Shown here in pieces: positions 19,386 through 27,700 of a stretch of 46,968 nucleotides of DNA (its first letter is position 1; the number at the start of each line of letters is the position of its first letter). The stretch is from Rhodovulum tesquicola (GTDB taxonomy: Bacteria; Pseudomonadota; Alphaproteobacteria; Rhodobacterales; Rhodobacteraceae), in NCBI RefSeq assembly GCF_024128855.1, contig NZ_JAMYDV010000020.1:1-46968 (forward strand). The letters are read 5' to 3'. The position numbers were made by a program, and so were the translations under genes. The notes beneath the pieces are model-generated. The model was not told the DNA's origin. It saw only the letters and a list, made by a program, of their open reading frames with translations, and ran no database searches.

Positions 19386-20057
19386 ATGAGCTGGAAGACC
19401 GCCTTTCGCTCGTTCTACTACGAAACCGCCGACGCGCCCGAGGACATCGTCCTTCCACCCGCCGAGACCGTGCTGCTGGTGATCGACATCCAGAACACCT
19501 ATCTGGAGCCGAAGGACACGCCCGGGGAAAACACCCGCTGGCAGCCCTTCTTCGACCGGATGCGCGAGGTGGTGATCCCCAACACCCGCGCGCTGCAGGA
19601 CTGGGCGCGGGACGCGGGTATCGAGGTGATCCATGCCCGCATCGCCTGCCTCAAGGAGGACGGGCGCGACCGCTCGCTATCGCAGAAGAAACCGGGCTTC
19701 AACTACCTGCTTCTGCCCAAGGACCGCGCGGACAGCCAGATCGTGGACGCGGTCGGCCCGCGGGCGGACGAGATCGTGGTCACCAAGACCACCGACAGCG
19801 CGCTTACGGGGACCAACCTGCGCATGATCCTGCACAACATGGGCATCCGGCATGTGATCGTGGCGGGCATCTTCACAGATCAATGCGTCAGTTCCAGCGT
19901 GCGCAGCCTGGCCGATGAAAGCTTCGACGTCGTGGTGGTCGAGGATTGCTGTGCGGCGGCAACCGACGAGCTGCACCGCCATGAGCTGGCCGTCATCAAC
20001 ATGATCTACTGCCATGTCGTCAGCAGCGCCGAGGTCAGGGGGTTTCTCGCGCGCTGA
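19386..20057 (+). CDS. Isochorismatase-fold cysteine hydrolase
   Basis: A 223-residue cysteine hydrolase. The catalytic triad is clear: Asp34 in LLVIDIQNTYL, Lys134 in VVTKTTDSAL, and Cys167 in VAGIFTDQCVSSSVRSL. Family members include N-carbamoylsarcosine amidase, biuret hydrolase, ureidoacrylate amidohydrolase and isochorismatase; the triad alone does not separate them. It is the last gene of the amide operon, with CAGGAGG 5 bases before the ATG. The nearby sarcosine oxidase makes N-carbamoylsarcosine amidase, which releases sarcosine, an attractive guess. It remains an inference. Confidence 0.92.
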   Translation: MSWKTAFRSFYYETADAPEDIVLPPAETVLLVIDIQNTYLEPKDTPGENTRWQPFFDRMREVVIPNTRALQDWARDAGIEVIHARIACLKEDGRDRSLSQKKPGFNYLLLPKDRADSQIVDAVGPRADEIVVTKTTDSALTGTNLRMILHNMGIRHVIVAGIFTDQCVSSSVRSLADESFDVVVVEDCCAAATDELHRHELAVINMIYCHVVSSAEVRGFLAR

Positions 20058-20069
20058 GGCGCGCCCCTG

Positions 20070-20942
20070 TCAGGACCCGGTCGGCCCAGACTGGGCGTCG
20101 ATGTCCAGCCCCAGATCCAGCGCCGGGGCCGAATGGGTCAGCGCGCCGGACGAGATGTAGTCGACCCCGGTTGCCGCGACCTCGGCGATGCGGTCGAGCC
20201 GCATGTTGCCCGATGCCTCGGTCACCAGGCGCCCCTCGACGCGGCGCACCGCCTCGGCAAGCTGGTCGGTGGTCATGTTGTCCAGCAGCACGACATCCGC
20301 CCCGCCGATCCGAAGGACGGTGTCGAGCTGGTCCAGCGTATCGACCTCGACCTCGATCTTCATCATGTGCGAGACGGCGGCGCGGGCGGCGGGCAGGACC
20401 CGGTCGAGCCCGCCACCCGCGGCGATGTGGTTGTCCTTGATCAGGATCGCGTCGGACAGATCGAAGCGGTGGCTGGAGCCGCCGCCATGCAGGACGGCCA
20501 GTTTCTCGACCATGCGCAGCCCCGGCGTGGTCTTGCGCGAGCAGGTGATGCGCGTGGCGGTGCCGCGCGTTTCGGCGACGAATCCGGCGGTCAGCGTGGC
20601 GATCCCCGACAGCCGCGCGGCAAAGTTCAGCGCGACGCGCTCGGCCGCCAGGATCGCGGCGGTCTCGCCCGTGACGCTCAGCAGGGTCTGCCCGGCGGCG
20701 CAGGGGGTCCCGTCGGCGGCAAGGGGCCGGATCGCAAGGCCCGGATCGACCAGCCGGAAGGCCAGCGCCGCGACCGCCAGCCCCGACAGCCGGCCCGCCT
20801 GCCGGGCGCGCAGATGGGCGGTGCAGGTGGTCCCCGGCGGGATCACCGCGCGGCAGGTGACATCGCCCATGCGGCCCAGATCCTCCAGCAGCGCGGCGCG
20901 GACGAGCGGTTCAAGGATCAGGTCGGGCAAGGGCGGGATCAT
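20070..20942 (-). CDS. nadC: Nicotinate-nucleotide pyrophosphorylase (carboxylating)
   Basis: Quinolinate phosphoribosyltransferase, 290 residues. It converts quinolinate and PRPP to nicotinate mononucleotide, CO2 and pyrophosphate in de novo NAD synthesis. Diagnostic residues are RKTTPGLR (136-143), GGGSSHRFDLSDAILIKDNH (153-172), EVEVDTLDQL, and the C-terminal VDYISSGALTHSAPALDLGLDI. The start is ATG at 20942. It lies 24 bases downstream of nadA in the same operon and ends 12 bases from the convergent hydrolase gene. Confidence 0.97.
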   Translation of the reverse strand: MIPPLPDLILEPLVRAALLEDLGRMGDVTCRAVIPPGTTCTAHLRARQAGRLSGLAVAALAFRLVDPGLAIRPLAADGTPCAAGQTLLSVTGETAAILAAERVALNFAARLSGIATLTAGFVAETRGTATRITCSRKTTPGLRMVEKLAVLHGGGSSHRFDLSDAILIKDNHIAAGGGLDRVLPAARAAVSHMMKIEVEVDTLDQLDTVLRIGGADVVLLDNMTTDQLAEAVRRVEGRLVTEASGNMRLDRIAEVAATGVDYISSGALTHSAPALDLGLDIDAQSGPTGS

Positions 20943-20966
20943 GCGGGCACCTGCGGGCGGGGGGCG

Positions 20967-22007
20967 TCAGGCACGCCCGATCTCGATCATGCGCTCGACC
21001 GCGCGGCGGGCGGGGGCCACCAGGTCGGGGGCCACGGTGACCTCGCCCTGCATCGCATGCAGGCAGGCGAGGATTTTTTCCAGCGTGATCTTCTGCATGT
21101 GCGGACAGAGGTTGCAGGGCCGGGTCAGCGACACTTCGGGCAGTTCGGCCGCGATATTGGCCGCCATCGAGCATTCGGTGACCAGCAAGGCGTTGGACGG
21201 GCGGCGCGCCCGCAGCCAGGCGATCATCGCGGCGGTGGAGCCTGCGAAATCGGCCGCGTCCACCACGTCGGGCGGGCATTCGGGATGGGCGATCACGATG
21301 GCGTCGGGGTTCGCCGCGCGCCAGGCGCGCAGATCCTCGGGGGCAAAGCGGTCATGCACGATGCAGGTCCCGCCCGCCGGGATCACCCGCTTGCCGGTCT
21401 CGCGCGCGACATTGGCGGCAAGGTGGCGGTCGGGCGTCAGGATGACCGTGTCGCCCGGCATCGCCTCGACCACCTGCACCGCGTTGGCCGAGGTGCAGCA
21501 CACATCCGACGCCGCCTTGATCGCCGCGGGCGTGTTGACATAGCAGACCACCGCCGCGCCGGGATGGGCGGCGCGCAGCGCCTCGATCTCGGTCAGGCTG
21601 GCGGCTTCGGCCAGCGAACAGCCTGCGGTGGCATCGGGGATCAGCACGGTCTTGCCAGGATTCAGCACCTTGGACGTCTCGGCCATGAAATGCACGCCCG
21701 CCTGCACGATCACCGCGGCCTCGACCCGGGTGGCCGCCTGCGCCAGTTGCAGGCTGTCGCCGACGATGTCCGAGACGCCGTGATAGATCTCGGGCGGCAT
21801 GTAGCTGTGGCCCAGGATCACCGCGTTGCGCCGTTGCTTGAGCGCGTCGATCGCGAGGATCAGGGGCGCGTGGCGCGCCCAGTCCTCGGGCGGGATGACA
21901 TGGGCGACACGGGCATAGCGGTCGCGCGTCGCCTCGAACTTGTCGGGCGACGGGGTCAGATCGTAGTGATCGGACAAGCTAACGGAAGCCGTAACGGTGT
22001 CGGACAT
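20967..22007 (-). CDS. nadA: Quinolinate synthase
   Basis: NadA, 346 residues, a 4Fe-4S enzyme that condenses iminoaspartate with dihydroxyacetone phosphate to quinolinate. The likely cluster ligands are Cys130 (ATAGCSLA), Cys244 (AHPECPPDV) and Cys301 (CNLCPHM). Other family motifs are AVILGHSYMPPEIYHGVSDIVGDSLQLA and VHFMAETSKVLNP. The start is ATG at 22007, with GGAGG 5 bases upstream; longer in-frame extensions to 22250 lack support. nadB, normally between or beside nadA and nadC, is missing here, so the iminoaspartate source must be encoded elsewhere. Confidence 0.97.
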   Translation of the reverse strand: MSDTVTASVSLSDHYDLTPSPDKFEATRDRYARVAHVIPPEDWARHAPLILAIDALKQRRNAVILGHSYMPPEIYHGVSDIVGDSLQLAQAATRVEAAVIVQAGVHFMAETSKVLNPGKTVLIPDATAGCSLAEAASLTEIEALRAAHPGAAVVCYVNTPAAIKAASDVCCTSANAVQVVEAMPGDTVILTPDRHLAANVARETGKRVIPAGGTCIVHDRFAPEDLRAWRAANPDAIVIAHPECPPDVVDAADFAGSTAAMIAWLRARRPSNALLVTECSMAANIAAELPEVSLTRPCNLCPHMQKITLEKILACLHAMQGEVTVAPDLVAPARRAVERMIEIGRA

Positions 22008-22152
22008 TGCGCCCTCCTCGACTGGGATGTTAGCGCTATCGCGGCGGGCAACACCCCGTCCAGCATCCGGGCGCGCGACCATTTGGCGCAGCGCGGGGCA
22101 CGCGCGATCCGGCAAGGACGCATCGTCATGGCCGCGGGCCTTGCGCCGGGGA

Positions 22153-22176
22153 CCGCCGCCGACGGACCGGCGGCGG
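22153..22176 (-). terminator. GC-rich hairpin after the serine hydrolase gene
   Basis: CCGCCGCCG (22153-22161) and CGGCGGCGG (22168-22176) form a 9-bp perfect stem with a 6-base loop, 9 bases after the stop of the minus-strand hydrolase. There is no U-tract, so it may be a weak terminator or a 3' stabilising hairpin. Confidence 0.4.
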
Positions 22177-22185
22177 CCGGGGGCG

Positions 22186-23391
22186 TCACGCGACACGGGA
22201 ATGGCGCAGGTTGCGGTAGAACGCGGTTTCGAAATCGAGATAGCCGCCAAAGGAGACCGGATCGCCGAAAGGCAGGATCTGGGTGGCCCAGAAGCCGCCG
22301 AAGCCGTTCTGCCGGTCGATCCAGTAGAACAGGTTAGCCAGCCCCGCCCAGCCGATGGCCCCGGCGGGCCGCCCGGTCGGGGCCTCTTCCTGGTTGACCA
22401 TGAAGGTCAGGGACCAGCCTTTCTTCAGCCCCGGGAAGAACTCGGCATCGTTGGAGAGCGACGGGATCACGCCGGGCAGCATCACCACCTGCTGATGCGG
22501 CTGAAGCCCGTTCTGCACCGCCATCGCGACGGTTTCGGGTTTCAGCACGCGACCCTGCGGCCCCATCCCGTCATTCAGCCACATGCGGATGAACTTCATG
22601 TACTCGCCCACCGTGCCGTAAAGCCCGTGCCCGGCCATGTCGATCTCGGGATTGTCGGGCAGCGCGAAATCCAGCGGCGTCAGCGACCCGTCCGCGCCGC
22701 GGGCATGGACGGTTGCGGTGCGCGCCTTCATCTCCGCGCTGCGGGTAAAGGCCATGTCGGTGATGCCCAGCGGCGCGAAGACGTGGTCCTTCAGGACCTC
22801 GGACAGCCGCTTGCCGCGGATGCCCTCGACCACCTGGCCCGCCCAGTCGATATTGCTGCCATATTCCCATTTCTCGCCGGGATCGAACAGCAGCGGCGTC
22901 ATCAACGCCTCGCGGCTGGCCGTCACGACCGAGGGCTGGCCATGTTCGGCGGCCATCTTCAGGTAGTCGCGGTTGAAGAAATCATAGCCGAAGCCGGCCG
23001 TGTGCAGCAGCAATTGCCGCGTGGTGATGTCGGATTTCGGCGGCCTGAAGCGCGGGACGCCGCCCGGTCCGAACCCCTCGAGCACCTGCAATTCGCCCAG
23101 ACCGGGGGCATAGTCCCTGGCCGGGGCGTCGAGATCGAGCAGCCCCTCCTCGACGCATTGCAGCACCGCGGTCCCGCCGATCGCCTTGGTGGTCGAGAAG
23201 ATGGCAAAGACCGTGTCGGTCGTCATCGCCGTTCCTGTCGCAAGGTCGCGTGCCCCCCGCGCGCCCTCGTAGACATTGCCCTGCCGGTCGGTGAGCATCG
23301 CCACCACACCCGGCACGCGCGCCGCCATCTCGCCCTGCGTCACGCCGTCGAGCACGGCATCGAAGGCGGGTTTCCATCCGTTGGTGTTCAT
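22186..23391 (-). CDS. Beta-lactamase-fold serine hydrolase (class C / esterase family VIII)
   Basis: A 401-residue serine hydrolase with the class C beta-lactamase fold. The SxxK nucleophile motif is STTK at 66-69, and the tyrosine motif is Tyr177 in [12 protein letters not shown] third motif is probably HGLYGTV. I see no signal peptide, so it is more likely a cytoplasmic or peripheral esterase or transesterase (EstB-like) than a periplasmic antibiotic-degrading enzyme. The ATG at 23391 has GGGAGGAAAGG directly upstream. It is a single-gene unit behind nadA in the same direction. The substrate is unknown. Confidence 0.9.
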   Translation of the reverse strand: MNTNGWKPAFDAVLDGVTQGEMAARVPGVVAMLTDRQGNVYEGARGARDLATGTAMTTDTVFAIFSTTKAIGGTAVLQCVEEGLLDLDAPARDYAPGLGELQVLEGFGPGGVPRFRPPKSDITTRQLLLHTAGFGYDFFNRDYLKMAAEHGQPSVVTASREALMTPLLFDPGEKWEYGSNIDWAGQVVEGIRGKRLSEVLKDHVFAPLGITDMAFTRSAEMKARTATVHARGADGSLTPLDFALPDNPEIDMAGHGLYGTVGEYMKFIRMWLNDGMGPQGRVLKPETVAMAVQNGLQPHQQVVMLPGVIPSLSNDAEFFPGLKKGWSLTFMVNQEEAPTGRPAGAIGWAGLANLFYWIDRQNGFGGFWATQILPFGDPVSFGGYLDFETAFYRNLRHSRVA

Positions 23392-24129
23392 CCTTTCCTC
23401 CCTTTGACGTCTGTTCCGCCCCGGCGGTTCCCGGCGCAGGGGCCTTCGTCCGGTGCAATCCGGTCCCTTCATGCACGGTCCCGGCCAGTCCGGCGCAGGT
23501 CCGGCGATGGCTGCCAAGGCCGCAGCATAGGACATAACCCGCCGCGCCTTGCCGGGAAGATCCGCGCCCGGCTGCGACGTCACCAGCGGCGGGTTGGCGG
23601 CGGCGTCACGAGGGCGAGCCGCTCGGCCTGCCGGTCGGGACGGCCGGGAAGCGGGCGCCTCATCGGGAATCCGGAAATCAACGGCTCGTCGAGTCCAACC
23701 CGCAGAAACCGCGTTTATTGCGGATTACATATGCCTTTCCGGAACAAGGCGTTTCCCGGCCCCTGCATCACCCTCGCCCGGCACGTCGCACCGGGCGCGT
23801 TGCGGGGCGCAGATCTGCCCTTTTCGGTCGAAACGGCCGCAGATCGGCCAGCACAGGCGTCCGGCACGCCCCTTGCATGCGATGAGAAACGACCGTTTAC
23901 TGCCGACATATCAAATTGCAAAATGACCGCGCCGCGGCACCGTCCCGCCCGATCCGCGGCTCGACCCTCCGCGGGGAATGCGCCAGGGCCGGTTTCGCCG
24001 GACCGCGTCCGGTCAGCCGGTTCAGGAGAGGTTCAACGGCCCTGCGGCCTGTGCCGGGCGGCGTCCGGGGGGGGCCATGCCGCCTTTTCGAGGCGCTGGC
24101 CGAACGGCGTGAGCGGCCCCCCCTTTCCG
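23392..24129. other. Long non-coding gap
   Basis: I find no supported gene in these 738 bases. The right side (from about 23,700) has several A/T-rich stretches in otherwise GC-rich DNA, around 23709-23745 and 23884-23930, which could be promoter elements. CCGC (23709-23712) and GCGG (23720-23723) flank a GTTTATT loop. The minus-strand hydrolase promoter should lie in the left third. Confidence 0.45.
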
Positions 24130-24699
24130 TCAGGCCCCCGCGCGGCGGCGCAGGACCAGCATCGCCCCCAGCCCCGCCAGCAACAGCGGCAGCCCCGCGG
24201 GCAGCGGAATCGGCGCAAGCTGGCCTTCGCCCGTGGCCACGACCTTATAGACCTCGCCGCTCTCCAGCCCGGCCAGCGGATCGGCGCCCACCTCGGTGTT
24301 GAAGAACAGCTCGACGCGCAGCGCGTCGCCGAACAGCGCCGCGGCGCTGCCGGTCAGCATGTCGAAGACCAGCGTCAGCAGATCCTCCTCGGCGGAAACC
24401 GAGGCCAGCAGACCGCCGAGGAACAGATCGGCCCCCTCGTAGAGATCGAGAAAGCCGTCCAGCGTGCCGTAGGGGTCGGCCTGGTCGAAGACCAGCGCCA
24501 GATCGGCGGTCAGGGCCGCCGAAAGCCCCGACCCGTTCACCAGCGCATCGGCGCCGAACAGCGTCAGGTCGCCCGTGCCGTCAAAGACGGTGAACGCGGC
24601 CTCGCCATCGGGCAGGTCGATGATCGGCGCGGCGCCCGCGGACAGGGCCGGGAAGGCGGCCGCCAGCGAGAGCGCGAGCGAAGCAAGCAGGTTGCGCAT
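24130..24699 (-). CDS. VPLPA-CTERM surface protein
   Basis: A 189-residue exported protein. Residues 1-23 are a Sec signal (LLASLALSLAAAFPALSAGA). The C-terminus has the sorting signal of the VPLPA-CTERM type: PIPLPAGLPLLLAGLGAML (a short motif, a membrane helix), then an Arg-rich end. Such proteins are handled by an exosortase in Rhodobacterales. The middle is acidic and rich in Leu/Ala/Gly, without domains I can name. It starts at ATG 24699, 35 bases after the giant nuclease gene in the same direction, so the two are probably co-transcribed and linked in surface or matrix function. Confidence 0.85.
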   Translation of the reverse strand: MRNLLASLALSLAAAFPALSAGAAPIIDLPDGEAAFTVFDGTGDLTLFGADALVNGSGLSAALTADLALVFDQADPYGTLDGFLDLYEGADLFLGGLLASVSAEEDLLTLVFDMLTGSAAALFGDALRVELFFNTEVGADPLAGLESGEVYKVVATGEGQLAPIPLPAGLPLLLAGLGAMLVLRRRAGA

Positions 24700-24733
24700 G
24701 TTCTTGTACCCTTTCACGTTTTCAAACCGCCGC

Positions 24734-27700
24734 TCACGCGACCGCCCAGGAGAAGTTGTCGATGAAGGTGATGTTGTCCACATCGACGCCCGCGCCCTGG
24801 ATATAGATCGCGTCGTTCATGCCCAGCGGATCGTCCAGATAGACCACCACGCTGGACCCGGCCTTCTGGATGCTGGCCACGCTGACCCCCGCACCCAGCC
24901 CGATCGCGTCCACGCCGATCTCGTAATCGAGGATCGTGTCACGCTCGCGCACGCCGTTCAGGGTCTCGTCGCCGAAGAAGAAGACATCGGCCCCTGCCCC
25001 GCCCGTCTGGGTGTCGAAATTGCCCGCCCCGCTGACGATCACGTCATCGCCATCGGTGCCCACCAGCCGGTCGCGGCCCGCGCTGCCGAAGACGAAGTTG
25101 AACTCGGGCTCGTCGATCACGGTATCCGCGCGCCATTGCAGGTTCTGGATCCGCGCATCGCTGTCGCGGCCCGCATCCTCGATGGCAAAGGCGGTTTCGG
25201 GCGTGGCATGGTTGGCCGCCAGATATTCGGCAAAGGCATCCTGTTCGGTGCCGTTGTCGGCAAAGACCGCCACGCCGTCGCGCAGACCGTCGGCCACCCC
25301 GTCGCCATCCAGATCGGTCAGGTTGACCCGGTTCGTCGCCGCCCCGGTCGGGAAGGGATAGCCGTCCCCGCCATCGGCGAGGAAGCCCAGCGTCACGATC
25401 CGCACCGTGGCCGAGCCATCGCCCACCAGCACGCCGTCGCGCATCAGGACATCCAGATCCTTGCCGTCCGCGTCGGTGATCGCGGCATTGACGATCCGCG
25501 CCCCCACCGGCTGCGAGGGGTCATGGCTGAACTGCACGCCCGAGACCTGCGGGAACTGGCCCGCCGCGCCCGGCAGACCGGCAACGCCATGTTCCAGCAG
25601 CGCCACCAGTTCGGCCCGGGTGACGGTCAGCAGCGTCAGGTCGTTGTTGAAGGCCAGCGACGCCTTGATGTCGGCCTCGGAAATGCCGCCCTCGGGCTTG
25701 ATGACATTGCCCGCGCTGTCGGTGATCTCGCCATTGGCCTGGCGCACGAAGCCGGTGCCGCCCGGGGGCACCACCGTCTCGCCGATCGAGGCGCGGATGC
25801 CGCCGCCATTCTTGATCGAGACCATCACGCTGTCATCGAATTGCCGTGCATAGGCAAGGTTGGCATCCGCCGTCAGGTTGCCCAGGTTGGTTTCCTGCAC
25901 CCGCACCCCGTCGGGATCGCTGCCCGAGGCCGTGCCCGAGCGGTTGCCGTTCAGGAAGACCGAGGAGATCCCGAAGACATTGCCCTCGGTCGCGATGATC
26001 TGGGCCTCGATGGCCTCAACGATGGCGGCCACCTCGGGATCGACCATCCCCTCGGCTCCCAGCGCCGCAACGCCCGCATTGTCGGTGGCATAGGCCCCCG
26101 AGACGGAGGGATCGTAGCTTTCGGGGATGATCCGGCCCTCGGCGTCGAAGTCGATGACCAGGCGGCCGACATATTTGTAGCTGCCATCGGTGTTCACCAC
26201 CGCGGTCACCCCGCCATCGGCATTGTCGACGAAGATCGGATAGGTTCCCTGCACGCTGTCGCCGTCGATCACGCGGTCATCTTCATCGAACAGCCGCGTG
26301 TTCGACCCGCCCGCGACGATCACGTCGACACCCGACAGGCGGCCCGCCAGCGCGACCTCGATGTTCAGGACCTGCATATGCGCCAGCAGGATGACCTTGT
26401 TCATTTCGGGGCTGGCGGCCAGCAGCGCGTCGACCTCTGCCTGGATGATCGCGGCCAGCGCGTCCAGTTCGGCCTCGGTCGGCGTGGTTCCGGCCCAGAC
26501 CGGCGCGATGGTCACGTTGCCGGGGCTGGAGATGCGGCCCAGCGTCGGCGTGACGGCGCCCACGACGCCGATCGGTTCGCCATTCACGTCGATCACGGTC
26601 GAGGAGGTGATCGAATTGGGCAGCGGCGCCTGCCCGCCCTGCACCGCAAGCGGGGCAAGGTTGGCATCGGTCGTGACGTCGAGATTGACCCCGAGATAGG
26701 GCATCGCCGTGCCGCCGAAATCCAGCCCGTCCAGCGCCGTGCCCGACAGGGACGAGAAATCGCCCGGCGCCGCGCCGCTGATCAGACCGGCCAGAACCGC
26801 GGTGCCCTTGTCGAACTCGTGATTGCCGAAGGCGACGGCCTGGAAGCCCATCTCGTTCTGGATCTGGATATCCGCGATCCCGCCCGAGCCGAAGGCCGCG
26901 GCCGAGGCGTCGAAGAACACGCCCGGAATGAACGCATCCCCCGAGGCCAGCCGGATCGTGTTGTCCGCAAGCCCGTCATTGCCCAGGTCCTGCTCCTCCA
27001 GCGCGTTCAGCACCGCCGAGGCGTTGGGCGCGTAGAGGATCGAGCTGCCCGAGGCCTCCTGGTCGGCCATGTGCAGGATTTCCAGCGTGTAGACCATCGG
27101 CGCGATGCCGAAATCGAGCCCGACAAGGATCGGGTCATGGTCCGAGGACCGGAACGCATCATCGCTGTAAAGCGCGGGGTTGCGGCCGAAATCCAGATTG
27201 TAGTCGAAGGCGTCCGGCTCGTCGGCATTGATGTTCCAGTAGGCCGCGCCGGTCACCTTGGCCGTCAGCCCGCCCGAGGCCAGCGCATAATCCAGCGTGC
27301 CGGTCTGGCCGTCGAAGACATAGCTGATGCCGTCGGGGTCATGGACCGCGCCCAGATCGGTGTAATCGTCCGCCGTGCCGGAGACGCCATCGGCGCCGCG
27401 CAGGATCGTCGTGATCGGGTCTTCCTTCCGGTAGGCGTTCAGATCGCCCAGGATCAGGATGTCGTCCTCGCCCGTGCCGGTCGGATCGCCGGCCAGCCAG
27501 TCGACCAGCGCCTCGGCCGCCAGGGTGCGCACGGTGGAACTGGCCCCCTGCCCGTCCCCGATGTCGATATCGCCGCCCACGGCCGAGCCCTTGGATTTCA
27601 GATGGGTGACCACGGCGGTAAAGCTTTCGCCCGAGGCGATCTCGGTGAAGGTCTGCGCCAGCGCCGGACGCTGCACGCCGACACTGGCGAAGCGGGCATC

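Noticed and set aside
20133-22337. A plus-strand open frame of 734 codons across nadC and nadA
   Set aside because: It is the antisense of two firmly identified enzymes and has no recognisable content.
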